The notes beneath the pieces are model-generated. The model searched no databases, was not told where the DNA came from, and saw nothing but the letters and a program-made list of their open reading frames with translations. Source: Desulfobulbaceae bacterium (lineage in GTDB: Bacteria; Desulfobacterota; Desulfobulbia; Desulfobulbales; Desulfocapsaceae). Taken from it: DNA of 14,781 nt. The stretch is taken from contig JAUVON010000034.1 in NCBI GenBank assembly GCA_030599175.1, positions 1-14,781 on the forward strand. The letters run 5' to 3'. Both the position numbers and the translations under genes were made by a program. This document shows, piece by piece, positions 7,176 to 14,699 of the stretch (its first letter is position 1; each line of letters begins with the position of its first letter).

Positions 7176-7366
7176 GTGAAACTGATCTTTTCCCTGCACT
7201 GTTAGTGATCATCAGCGTGTGTTGAGCCAACTCTCAAGAATAGGGTACCTCCGCTGGTATCTTAAGGAGGATCGCTCGCGAATTTCCTGACGTTGCTATG
7301 AGGATGCCCACCTATTAATTTAGGTTTAACTGTCCTGGCGACACGGCAGTGTGGGGAAGGTGAATT
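7176..7366 (+). ncRNA. ssrS: 6S RNA
   Basis: 6S RNA mimics an open promoter, binds the sigma-70 RNA polymerase holoenzyme and represses transcription in stationary phase. The closing stem is strong: 7188-7203 pairs with 7345-7360, including CCCTGCACTG (7192-7201) with CAGTGTGGGG (7347-7356) and a few G-U pairs. Inside are segments in the same order as E. coli 6S: GAGCC (7224-7228), CAAGAAT, CTCCGC-GGT (near 7249-7258) and CACC-TTAGGTT-AACTGTCCTGGCGACA towards the 3' side. The apical CCTCC (7248-7252) pairs with GGAGG (7266-7270). The length of about 190 nt is typical. The location right after zapA is the classical one. End positions are estimates from pairing. By analogy the pRNA would start opposite T7232 and begin AGUUGGCUCAACACACG. 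Confidence 0.88.
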
Positions 7367-7880
7367 GATAAGTGATGAAGAGGCACTGATTTTTCTTGAT
7401 CCGGATGGTTGAGTTGTTTTGGGTTCTGTTGCAAATACACTATTCCGGTTTGACATATCTAAATAAGATTGACTTCAGCTGAAAAGTGCTGTCGGAACAA
7501 AATTTGATGAAACTACTTATACTCCCTAGGGGGGGTACTAAGGAGAGTCTCGTTAATCGGGATTAGATACTCTTTCGATATATCCAGTGATGTGCTGCTA
7601 CCCAGGGAGAGATTTGTTTTCTCTGGAGGCAGTAGAGATGTTATCTCAAAAAAGTTGTATAATTATTGCAAGTTACTGGTAATGTATAGTGGTTTTAGTA
7701 AACTGTGGATGTTCTGCTCTGTCTGGAGTCGTCTGCAGAAATAAAGATGGAAAAGCCGGAGAGTGGTATGACCCGGATCTGCATTCCTGGGTTGTCTTTC
7801 ATTTTTATTGTCAGCCTCTCTTTTTGTTCTTATAGCTTTTTTCTCTGTCCTGTCGGTCGTTTCATTGATAGGATTCCCAG
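7367..7880 (+). other. Long hairpin-rich intergenic region / possible rny leader
   Basis: This 514-bp stretch has no convincing gene. Several hairpins cluster between 7519 and 7648: TACTCCC against GGGGGTA (from 7519); AGAGT (7544-7548) against ACTCT (7569-7573) with an inner TAAT/ATTA pair; an AGAGA/TCTCT hairpin flanked by CTGC and GCAG (about 7596-7632); and GAGAT-GTT-ATCTC (about 7635-7648). TATAAT at 7658-7663 could be a -10 box for rny, without a good -35. A weak AGTG/CACT hairpin followed by five Ts (7371-7394) may end the 6S transcript. A short frame at 7705-7893 overlaps the rny start but has no coding support. Confidence 0.4.
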
Positions 7881-9446
7881 ATGGATTCACTAAGTAATCC
7901 CTATTTCTTTATAATCTTTGGTTTGCTTGCAGGTGCTTTTGCGGGGTTTTTTCTCAGAAAGCGTTTTGTTGAAGGGAATGAAAAGAATATAAAAGCACAA
8001 AGCAAACAGATTGTTGAGACTGCAATAGTAGAGGCGGAGCAGTTAAAAAAAGAGGCTTTGCTGCAGAGTAAGGAAGCGGCATATAAGGTTAAGCAGACAC
8101 TTGAGGAAGAACTGAAAATTGAACGGGACGAACTCAAGGATGAGCACAGACAATTTAAAAGGAAGAGAGACGGGCTAAAACGAGAGTGGGAAAGCTTTGA
8201 TAGAAAGCAACTCGAACTGTATAACAACGAAAAACGTCTCAATCAGGTTGAAAATGAATGGGTGGAGAAACATAAGGAAGTAGATCACCTTATTGGAAAA
8301 CAGCGATACGAGCTTTCAAGGCTGGCAGGTCTCAGTCAGGAAGATGCGAAAAAAATGCTGATGGATTCTCTTGAGAGTGAAGCCAGGATGGATGCTGCAA
8401 AAAGGTTAGCCAGGATTGAAAATGAAATGAAGATGGAGGCGGATAAAAAAGGGAAGAATATTCTCGCGCTTGCCATTTCAAGATATGCCGGTGATTATGT
8501 TGCTGATAGAACGGTTTCTATGGTTCCTCTGCCCAGTGATGAGATGAAAGGCAGGATTATCGGCAGGGAGGGGAGGAATATTAGAGCTATTGAGGCGGCG
8601 ACCGGCATTGATATTATTATCGACGATACCCCTGAAGCGGTCATTCTCTCCGGGTTTAATCCAGTTCGCAGAGAAGTTGCCCGTCTGGCTCTGCTTCAGC
8701 TTATCAATGATGGTCGCATACACCCGGGACGTATTGAAGAGGTGGTGGAAAAAGTCACCAAAGAACTTGAAGCACATATGCGGGAAGCAGGTGAACAGAT
8801 AACCTTTGATGTCGGTGTACACGGTGTGCATGTGGCGTTGATGGATCTGCTTGGGCGACTGAAGTATAGAACCAGTTATGGACAAAATGTGCTCCAGCAT
8901 TCACTTGAAGTCTCTTTTTTATGCGGAATTATGGCCTCGGAGCTGGGTGTGGATGTCAAGATGGCCAAGAGAGCTGGTCTGCTCCATGACATCGGCAAGG
9001 CTGTTGATCACGAAGTTGAAGGTTCCCATGCAATAATAGGCAGGGATCTCGCCAAAAAGTATGGTGAACCTGAAGAGGTTGTATACGCTATTGGTGCCCA
9101 CCATGAAGATCAGCCTCCCCAGAGTGTTATAGATGTTCTTGTTCAGGCGGCTGACGCTTTGTCCGGTGCCCGGCCCGGTGCCAGAAAAGAGATGCTTGAG
9201 AGTTATGTTAAACGGCTGGAGGATCTGGAAGCAATAGCAAATGCATATGAAGGAGTTGAAAAATCCTATGCCATTCAGGCTGGTCGTGATTTAAGGATTA
9301 TTGTAGATTCCAATAAGGTGAGAGATGAAGAGGCGACTCTGCTCAGTCAGGATATCGCCAAGTCTATAGAGAGTAAATTAACCTACCCAGGACAGATTCG
9401 TGTTACAGTGATTCGGGAGACCCGTGCCGTAGAGTATGCAAAATAG
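7881..9446 (+). CDS. rny: Ribonuclease Y
   Basis: RNase Y is a membrane-anchored endoribonuclease that initiates mRNA decay. The 521-aa product matches the family length. It has an N-terminal membrane segment (about 8-24), a long charged coiled coil (about 35-190), a KH RNA-binding domain with [12 protein letters not shown] at 224-235, and an HD metal-dependent domain at about 336-430 with H340, the LLHDIGK motif (H369, D370) and GAHHED (405-410). All key residues appear present. ATG 7881 has only a modest ribosome binding site (AGGA, about seven bases upstream). It lies downstream of the 6S RNA and 88 bp before the likely tyrS start. Confidence 0.97.
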   Translation: MDSLSNPYFFIIFGLLAGAFAGFFLRKRFVEGNEKNIKAQSKQIVETAIVEAEQLKKEALLQSKEAAYKVKQTLEEELKIERDELKDEHRQFKRKRDGLKREWESFDRKQLELYNNEKRLNQVENEWVEKHKEVDHLIGKQRYELSRLAGLSQEDAKKMLMDSLESEARMDAAKRLARIENEMKMEADKKGKNILALAISRYAGDYVADRTVSMVPLPSDEMKGRIIGREGRNIRAIEAATGIDIIIDDTPEAVILSGFNPVRREVARLALLQLINDGRIHPGRIEEVVEKVTKELEAHMREAGEQITFDVGVHGVHVALMDLLGRLKYRTSYGQNVLQHSLEVSFLCGIMASELGVDVKMAKRAGLLHDIGKAVDHEVEGSHAIIGRDLAKKYGEPEEVVYAIGAHHEDQPPQSVIDVLVQAADALSGARPGARKEMLESYVKRLEDLEAIANAYEGVEKSYAIQAGRDLRIIVDSNKVRDEEATLLSQDIAKSIESKLTYPGQIRVTVIRETRAVEYAK

Positions 9447-9534
9447 CATTCCCGTACAAGCTCCAAGTCTCATTGAGCTATCTGTTTTCGGAATGACAGC
9501 AGATGGAAAAATAGTTTTGTGAATGGATTGTGAC

Positions 9535-10746
9535 ATGGCTTCGATTGAAGAACAGCTCGAGTTGATAGAGCGGGGAGCAGTTGACTGTATCTCTCGTGAA
9601 GAACTGGTAAAAAAACTGAAGAAATCCCAGGAAACCGGAATTCCACTTAAGGTGAAGGCCGGATTCGATCCGACTGCACCTGATCTTCATCTTGGCCATA
9701 CGGTGCTCTTACAAAAGCTGAAGCATTTTCAGGATCTGGGCCATGATATTTATTTTCTTATCGGTGATTTTACAGGTATGATTGGGGATCCCACAGGGAA
9801 ATCTGATACCAGAAAGGCTCTGACCGTTGAGGAGGTTGCTGAAAATGCCGAGAGTTATAAAGCTCAGGTTTTCAAGATTCTGGACCAGGAAAAAACCCGT
9901 GTGGTTTTTAATTCCACCTGGCTGGGTAAACTCAGTTCCTACGATATGATCAAACTTGCATCGGAGCTGACTGTGGCCAGGATGCTGGAACGGGACGACT
10001 TTAAAAAGAGATTTGACAGCGGGAAGCCTATATCCATTCATGAGTTTCTCTATCCTCTAATCCAGGGATTCGATTCGGTGGCAATGGAGGCTGATGTGGA
10101 GCTGGGGGGAACCGATCAGTTGTTTAACCTGCTGATGGGAAGAGATCTGCAGCGATCACGTGGGCAGGAACCGCAAATAGTCCTCACCATGCCTCTGCTG
10201 GAGGGGCTTGATGGGGTCAATAAGATGAGTAAGTCTCTTGGCAATTATATAGGTATTACGGAATCGGCTGATAATGTTTACGGTAAAGTTCTTTCAATCT
10301 CCGATGATCTGATGTTTCGTTACTATGAGCTGCTCAGTGATCTCAGCAGGAGTGAAATTGGCGAGTTAAAAGAGAAAATGGAGGTCGGCAGTCTTCATCC
10401 TAAAGAGATAAAGAAGCAGCTCGCCCGTGAGTTGACAGCACGTTTCCATTCCTCAGAGGCAGCTCTTGTCGCAGAGGTAGGGTTTGAAAAAGTATTCACT
10501 AAGGGTGGTGTTCCTGATGATATCCCGGAGATGGTCAGTTCTGCAACTGAAGAGATCTGGTTACCGCAATTACTTGTTGATTCTGGACTCGTTAAGTCTA
10601 CCTCGGATGGCAGAAGAATGATCAAGCAGAATGCTGTATCGATAGACGGTGAGAAAATTACTGATATGAATAGTGTTGTTCAGCCGGAAGGGGAAGTGTT
10701 GATCAAGGTGGGGAAAAGGAGGTTTTGTAAAGTAATTTTCAAATGA
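9535..10746 (+). CDS. tyrS: Tyrosyl-tRNA synthetase
   Basis: This is a class I aminoacyl-tRNA synthetase that charges tRNA-Tyr in the cytoplasm. Counting from an in-frame upstream ATG at 9523, the ATP-binding HLGH motif is at 56-59 and KMSKS at 234-238. The tyrosine-binding core ([28 protein letters not shown]) is intact, and an S4 RNA-binding domain forms the C terminus (about 345-405). The HLGH form, GMIGDP and overall length of about 400 aa fit the TyrZ-like bacterial subgroup. The start is uncertain: ATG 9523 adds MDCD, while ATG 9535 gives [11 protein letters not shown], which fits family N termini better. Neither has a strong ribosome binding site. It ends at a strong terminator. Confidence 0.96.
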   Translation: MASIEEQLELIERGAVDCISREELVKKLKKSQETGIPLKVKAGFDPTAPDLHLGHTVLLQKLKHFQDLGHDIYFLIGDFTGMIGDPTGKSDTRKALTVEEVAENAESYKAQVFKILDQEKTRVVFNSTWLGKLSSYDMIKLASELTVARMLERDDFKKRFDSGKPISIHEFLYPLIQGFDSVAMEADVELGGTDQLFNLLMGRDLQRSRGQEPQIVLTMPLLEGLDGVNKMSKSLGNYIGITESADNVYGKVLSISDDLMFRYYELLSDLSRSEIGELKEKMEVGSLHPKEIKKQLARELTARFHSSEAALVAEVGFEKVFTKGGVPDDIPEMVSSATEEIWLPQLLVDSGLVKSTSDGRRMIKQNAVSIDGEKITDMNSVVQPEGEVLIKVGKRRFCKVIFK

Positions 10747-10775
10747 ACCTGTACTGGTTTTCGCCAAAATGTGAA

Positions 10776-10816
10776 AAAGGGGTGGTAGATAATATCTACC
10801 ACCCCTTTGTTGTTTT
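10776..10816. terminator. Bidirectional intrinsic terminator between tyrS and the Fur-family gene
   Basis: AAAGGGGTGGTAGAT (10776-10790) and ATCTACCACCCCTTT (10794-10808) form a perfect 15-bp stem with a 3-nt loop. On the plus strand a T-rich tail (GTTGTTTTG) follows. On the minus strand the stem ends in five Ts. It can therefore end both the tyrS transcript and the converging regulator transcript. Confidence 0.93.
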
Positions 10817-10838
10817 GCACCTGTTTATGGAGGATTTA

Positions 10839-11249
10839 TCAGTGAAGTACAGTTTCCTTTTCCGAGCATTCCTGGCAGATGCCGGAAAACTCAATATGGT
10901 GGCCAAGAATTTTGTAATCACAGGACTTGGCCGCTGTTTCGTTGATCTCCTCCTGCACCTCCATATCAACATCATCGACTCTGCCGCAGACCGAGCAGCG
11001 AATATGGTAATGAGATTCTATGGTTGCGTCAAATCGTTTTTGGGTTCCGCCAACTTCAAGCTTCAAAATAACTCCATTTACTGCCAGTAGCTCAAGGTTT
11101 CTGTATACAGTTCCCAACCCTATACGCGGCAGTCGTTTTCTTACCATGTCGTATACTTCGTTGGCAGTGGGGTGTGAAGTGACTTTACCAAGTTCTTCTA
11201 AAATAATTTGTCGTTGCGTCGTTAAACGCATATTAGGTAGATAATCCAT
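10839..11249 (-). CDS. Fur-family metal-dependent repressor, PerR-like
   Basis: Fur-family proteins are dimeric DNA-binding repressors that sense Fe, Mn, Zn or peroxide. The 136-aa product has the winged helix with TTQRQIILEEL and the HPTANEVYDMV segment (H26), followed by GLGTVYRNLELL, the recognition helix. The metal-site residues of PerR are matched by H26, D74, H80, H82 and an aspartate near 92-95. Two CxxC pairs, C85/C88 and C125/C128, form the structural zinc site. Peroxide sensing through the iron ligands is a possibility, not a conclusion: Fur and PerR are hard to separate by sequence. Starts at ATG 11249 or ATG 11231 are both possible; GGAG lies 14 bases before the first, and no good site precedes the second. 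Confidence 0.85.
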   Translation of the reverse strand: MDYLPNMRLTTQRQIILEELGKVTSHPTANEVYDMVRKRLPRIGLGTVYRNLELLAVNGVILKLEVGGTQKRFDATIESHYHIRCSVCGRVDDVDMEVQEEINETAAKSCDYKILGHHIEFSGICQECSEKETVLH

Positions 11250-11286
11250 AGTTAAATTGCAGTCTCCAGTTAAATTTGATAAAAAT

Positions 11287-11319
11287 TATTATTTGGATAA
11301 TATCTTATTGGGAGATAAT
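11287..11319 (-). promoter_or_regulatory. Candidate Fur/PerR-type operator upstream of the regulator
   Basis: A perfect inverted repeat, TATTAT-TTGG-ATAATA (11287-11302), lies about 40-50 bp upstream of the regulator start. Two GATAAT hexamers, the building block of Fur boxes, occur at 11296-11301 and 11314-11319. Autoregulation is common in this family. The region is AT-rich, so chance matches are possible. Confidence 0.3.
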
Positions 11320-11384
11320 TACAACAGAAAACAACTTCTCTGTGCTCTCTGAGGTGAGAGAATGTGGCCATAGGTGTGAACGAG

Positions 11385-12668
11385 TCAGTTGACTTGAGGA
11401 TTGAAATACCCAAAACGAAGGTTCGGGAACTCAGTTTTCAGGTTGTGCAGCCATCGTCTAATACCCAGTGATACAGAGTCATTAGGGAATTTCAGGATGT
11501 TGAGATACCACTCCGGATCCATGTTCAGGTTTCGGAGTTGGATGAAGTCAGGTGAGTGGGATTCGATGAATCGGCAGAGTATTTCAAATTCCTGTTCCGA
11601 ATCAGTTACACCCGGAAGAATAAAATAGTTCAGAGAGACGAACCTGTCATTCTCTTTCATCACCTGGATTGAACGCTTAACATCGGAAAAGGTATACCCT
11701 TTAGGCCGATAGTAGGGGTTATAATATTTTTCCTGGACTGAATTGAGACTTACCCTGAGACTGTCAAGACCAGCTCTGGCAAGTCGTGCAACACTGTTCG
11801 GCAGACTGGAATTGGAATTAAGGTTAATAGTTCCCTTTCGGGTTTTGGAGCGAATCCGCCTTACAGCCTCTTCTAAAACGTCGGCCTGCAGCAGTGGCTC
11901 ACCTTCACATCCCTGGCCGAAACTGACAATTGGATTTTCAGCATGCATAAGATGGGGGATAGCCATGTCACTTATTTCTTTTGGCGTCGGCACAAAAGTT
12001 ATTCGATCTTGGGTTGCAGGGCAACATCCTGAAGGCTGCAGGGAAATACAGCCAACACAGCGCGCATTACAATCCGGAGACGTTGGCAGGGGTGCTTCCC
12101 AGCGGTCTAAAAAATAGTTTCGGGCGGCTGGGCAGCCATAGGTAAGACAACATTTCCCCAAATGCTGGATGAGTCGGTTGTTGTTGTAGGTTTTAAGTTT
12201 TTTCCTGGTCAGTTTTTCAACCCTGTTCTGGTCATATTGATCGCTGTCCTGCCTCTTATCGAGATCACTGCGAAATGCGGTGACCCAGAATTTGTCGCTA
12301 TGCCAGCCAACAGCGGTATACGCAAAGAGCGGGAGTGTTGGAGCCTTCTGCTGTGTTTGATATCCACTGTTGAATATAGAGGTGTGCGCCGGTGCCATAA
12401 AGGCAGCCACTGCCTGGACCGGTTGGCCCTGATGAACTGGATTTTCATCAAGAAGAACCGGTTGATTGTCAGTTGGATCCCAGCCGATAGGGAGACGGCC
12501 GGGCAGGGCAAAGAGTTCACTGCCTTCGGGAAGAACAATGAAATCCTCCAGTTTCGGTCGATAGAAGCCGCCGTTGCTCATGCCGACGGTTTCAAGTTCT
12601 GGAAATTCTGTGATATTACCGCGAGTGTCCGCTGTAAGGAGGAGTGGAGGAGACGATGGATGGAGCAT
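11385..12668 (-). CDS. Uncharacterised radical SAM protein
   Basis: Radical SAM enzymes use a [4Fe-4S] cluster to split S-adenosylmethionine and start radical reactions. The cluster motif CxxxCxxC is present as CNARCVGC (C200, C204, C207). A GCEGEPLL segment resembles the SAM-binding GGEP motif, and the remainder (about 225-427) has the barrel pattern (RVSLNS, NYFILPGVTDS). The first 190 residues or so form a separate domain of unknown role with several Gly/Pro loops. Extra cysteines are clustered as CCLTYGC (173-179) just before the core and GCC (214-216) after it, which could hold another metal site. The start ATG at 12668 overlaps the stop of the upstream 140-aa gene (TGATG), indicating coupling. 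I cannot name a substrate or subfamily. Confidence 0.85.
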   Translation of the reverse strand: MLHPSSPPLLLTADTRGNITEFPELETVGMSNGGFYRPKLEDFIVLPEGSELFALPGRLPIGWDPTDNQPVLLDENPVHQGQPVQAVAAFMAPAHTSIFNSGYQTQQKAPTLPLFAYTAVGWHSDKFWVTAFRSDLDKRQDSDQYDQNRVEKLTRKKLKTYNNNRLIQHLGKCCLTYGCPAARNYFLDRWEAPLPTSPDCNARCVGCISLQPSGCCPATQDRITFVPTPKEISDMAIPHLMHAENPIVSFGQGCEGEPLLQADVLEEAVRRIRSKTRKGTINLNSNSSLPNSVARLARAGLDSLRVSLNSVQEKYYNPYYRPKGYTFSDVKRSIQVMKENDRFVSLNYFILPGVTDSEQEFEILCRFIESHSPDFIQLRNLNMDPEWYLNILKFPNDSVSLGIRRWLHNLKTEFPNLRFGYFNPQVN

Positions 12669-13090
12669 CAGGGTCTCAATACTCTGAAGACAGAATCGAC
12701 CACTCGGTAAATTTCAAGATCATCACCGAAAACGTCCTGGATCGCAGGGTTGTTGATAAGGTCTTCTATGATATATTGGGTAAAATAGAGACTGACCACG
12801 TTGGGGTCTTGAGCTATGGTTCTGATTGGAGCAATCTTCATCTGTAGTTCAAATTCATCAATAAAACCGAGATTGTTGAGCTGTTTTTCAAATGCCTCAC
12901 GGACAGAATCAACCGACGTGGTCTCGATAATGTTTTTATCAATGACTCGCTGGACAAGTTTTGCAGCAAATTCAGGGGCGTGATCCTTGGCAAGATAAAA
13001 CATTCTTTTTCTTTCCTGCTCACGCTTACGATCAATGGTACGGATTGTCTTGTCTGTAGTTCTGTTGGGGCTGATATTTACTTTGGCCAT
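12668..13090 (-). CDS. Conserved-looking protein of unknown function, coupled to the radical SAM gene
   Basis: I do not recognise this 140-aa protein. It begins MAKVNISPN, then a basic stretch (KTIRTIDRKREQERKR) and a mostly helical acidic body ending in YRVVDSVFRVLRP. It has no cysteine, signal peptide or membrane segment, so it is predicted to be cytoplasmic. The start ATG at 13090 is chosen over one 33 bases upstream because GGAG sits six bases before it. Its stop overlaps the radical SAM start by one base (TGATG), so the two proteins are probably made together and may act as partner and enzyme. Nothing in the sequence identifies a domain. Confidence 0.75.
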   Translation of the reverse strand: MAKVNISPNRTTDKTIRTIDRKREQERKRMFYLAKDHAPEFAAKLVQRVIDKNIIETTSVDSVREAFEKQLNNLGFIDEFELQMKIAPIRTIAQDPNVVSLYFTQYIIEDLINNPAIQDVFGDDLEIYRVVDSVFRVLRP

Positions 13091-13440
13091 TAAAATCTCC
13101 AATGTGAAGCCATCGAACAACAAAAGATGGAAAATTAGTCAAGGAAAACTATTGAACACTATTTTATAATCTGAAACGATAAATATCACTAGCGTAAAGT
13201 GAAGTCCCTCCTGTCACTTTTTCCGGGTAGTGCATGATTTTCATATAAAAAAATAAATAGTTACAGTAGCTTTTTGGCAGGATTAGTGTTAGATCAAAAA
13301 AAATGTTAAATTTGGTCTTCTTTCCTTTGCATATGAGCAGTTGATCATATAAAATTGAGTCTGTTTACTTCGATCCTTTTGGATCGCATCATTTTGTTGT
13401 TGTATTAAATAATATATCAGAACTTCTGGAGGTTCTTACT
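13091..13440. other. Divergent AT-rich intergenic region between the 140-aa gene and pal
   Basis: This 350-bp region should carry promoters in both directions. A 7-bp hairpin AAAGTGA/TCACTTT (13196-13220) followed by Ts looks like a small terminator, although no gene obviously needs one. For pal, TATAAA (13348-13353) with TTTGCA 16 bp upstream (13326-13331) is a plausible promoter. ATATGA/TCATAT (13331-13350) overlaps that promoter. A 6-4-6 hairpin CGATCC-TTTT-GGATCG (13371-13386) would lie in the leader. On the minus strand TATAAA (13168-13163) is a possible -10 for the leftward genes. No reading frame is supported. Confidence 0.4.
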
Positions 13441-13953
13441 ATGGGTAATAAAGTGAAAATGCTGTTGTCAGCTTTATTGTGTGTTTCTGTCATGACTTTT
13501 TCGGGCTGCTCAAAGAAAGTTACGACGGATGAAGGGTTGACATCGGAAACTGATAGTGAGGCCCTCGGTGCTGAAGAATCTTTGGATTCAAAACCGCTTG
13601 GAATCAGCGAGGGACGAACCACTGAAGGGATGCTTCCTGTCTATTTCAATTTTGACTCTTCCGAGATAAAGACTGATCAGATTAGTCGCATTGAGGTGAA
13701 TAGTGAGTTCATAAAGAAGGTGGAAATGCCCGTTAAAATCGAAGGGAACTGTGATCCTCGAGGCACCAATGAGTATAATATGGCACTAGGTGAGCGGCGT
13801 GCTTTGAGTGCAAAGAAATATCTGGTAAATCTGGGGGTTGCGGAATCCAGACTGAGTACCGTGAGTTATGGTGAAGAGAGAATGTTGCTCCATGGGCATG
13901 ATGAACTTTCATGGTCTCAGAACAGGCGAGCCGATTTTGTTGCTCAGCAGTAA
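13441..13953 (+). CDS. pal: Peptidoglycan-associated lipoprotein (Pal), OmpA-like
   Basis: Pal is an outer-membrane lipoprotein that binds peptidoglycan through an OmpA domain and works with Tol proteins in envelope constriction. The 170-aa product has a lipoprotein signal with FSGC and lipidated Cys23, a short linker rich in Ser/Glu/Asp (24-62), and an OmpA-like domain at about 65-168. The conserved pieces are YFNFDSSEIK, GNCDPRGTNEYNMALGERRA, SYGEER and NRRADF. GGAGG about eight bases upstream supports ATG 13441. No tolB or other Tol gene is next to it; the following gene is skp-like. It may be one of several OmpA-family lipoproteins in the genome, so the Pal name is likely but not certain. 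Confidence 0.85.
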   Translation: MGNKVKMLLSALLCVSVMTFSGCSKKVTTDEGLTSETDSEALGAEESLDSKPLGISEGRTTEGMLPVYFNFDSSEIKTDQISRIEVNSEFIKKVEMPVKIEGNCDPRGTNEYNMALGERRALSAKKYLVNLGVAESRLSTVSYGEERMLLHGHDELSWSQNRRADFVAQQ

Positions 13954-13990
13954 GAATCGCGCATATTTATATGTTTGTGTTTTCATTTAT

Positions 13991-14032
13991 AGGCTGCCTT
14001 GAAGTATAGTTTTTTAAAGTGGCCTGTTTTTT
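13991..14032 (+). terminator. Possible weak terminator or attenuator between pal and skp
   Basis: AGGCTGC (13991-13997) can pair with GTGGCCT (14019-14025), with two G-U pairs, and is followed by G and six Ts (14027-14032). The stem is short and the loop about 21 nt, so partial read-through into the Skp gene is plausible. Confidence 0.4.
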
Positions 14033-14065
14033 AATTTATTCCACTACTTTGTTCAGGAGAAAAAA

Positions 14066-14596
14066 ATGGCGTTACGTAGAATGATGCTGGCAGGAGTTTT
14101 CTTTATAGTTACCTGCTTAACAATAAACACTGGCTTTGCAGCTGATTTCAAAATTGGTGTAATGAATGTTCAGAAGATTATCGTGTCCTGCAATGCCGGT
14201 AAAGAGGCCAAGACTCGGTTCGAACAGAAGATGAAAGATCTTCAGTCCAAATTTAAATCAGAGGAAGAAGCTCTTAAAAAACTCCAGGATGAAATAAAGA
14301 AAAAAAGTTCTGCCTGGAGCGAAGAAAAGAAGGCTGAAAAGGTAAGAGAGTTTCAGAAAACCGGCAGGGAACTTCAGGCCAAAACCGAAGATGCCCGTTT
14401 TGAGATGAAACAGATGCAGGACAAGGAACTGGAGCCTATACTCAAAGCTCTTGAAAAAGTTGTCGCTGATTTTGGTAAGAAAAATGGGTACACTGCAGTT
14501 ATGGACTCGAAGAGCGGTATTGTTTACTTCGATGAAAAAGTTGATATAAGTGATGTCATTATAAAAGAACTCGATAAGGCAATGGCAAAAAAATAA
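14066..14596 (+). CDS. Periplasmic chaperone Skp/OmpH family
   Basis: Skp is a periplasmic holdase that keeps outer-membrane proteins unfolded between the Sec translocon and the BAM complex. The 176-aa product has a signal peptide with a cut after GFA (A25), then the family pattern: a short beta segment FKIGVMNVQKII (about 28-39), a long charged coiled-coil arm rich in Lys and Glu (about 45-130), and the closing YTAVMDSKSGIVYFDE and DVIIKELDK segments. AGGAG seven bases upstream supports ATG 14066. It follows pal and ends at a strong terminator. Typical neighbours such as bamA and lpxD are not here. Confidence 0.9.
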   Translation: MALRRMMLAGVFFIVTCLTINTGFAADFKIGVMNVQKIIVSCNAGKEAKTRFEQKMKDLQSKFKSEEEALKKLQDEIKKKSSAWSEEKKAEKVREFQKTGRELQAKTEDARFEMKQMQDKELEPILKALEKVVADFGKKNGYTAVMDSKSGIVYFDEKVDISDVIIKELDKAMAKK

Positions 14597-14631
14597 CTTT
14601 GTCCGCTGTTGCTGAAAGAAAAGAGTAGTTC

Positions 14632-14676
14632 AAAGCGATGCAGGAGGACGCCCTCCAGCATCGCTTTACTTTTTTG
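14632..14676 (+). terminator. Rho-independent terminator after the Skp gene
   Basis: AAAGCGATGC (14632-14641) pairs with GCATCGCTTT (14658-14667). An inner GGAGG (14643-14647) pairs with CCTCC (14652-14656) across one A-A mismatch, leaving a 4-nt loop. A run of six Ts follows at 14670-14675. This is a strong, textbook terminator. Confidence 0.93.
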
Positions 14677-14699
14677 TTCAATAATTTTCAGGTGTTTGC

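Noticed and set aside
7421..7436. GGTTCTGTTGCAAATA resembles the terminal repeat of IS6/IS257-type elements.
   Set aside because: No inverted partner or transposase fragment occurs in the window; one short match is not enough.
7450..7474. TTGACA and TTGACT resembling -35 boxes in the rny upstream region.
   Set aside because: No -10-like hexamer occurs 16-18 bp downstream of either.
7705..7893. 62-codon frame with one hydrophobic segment overlapping the rny start.
   Set aside because: GTG start without a ribosome binding site, compositional bias of a T-rich leader and no recognisable motif.
11334..11360. CTCTC/GAGAG hairpin between the radical SAM and regulator genes.
   Set aside because: Five-base stem with a poor T-tract on the minus strand; insufficient for a terminator call.
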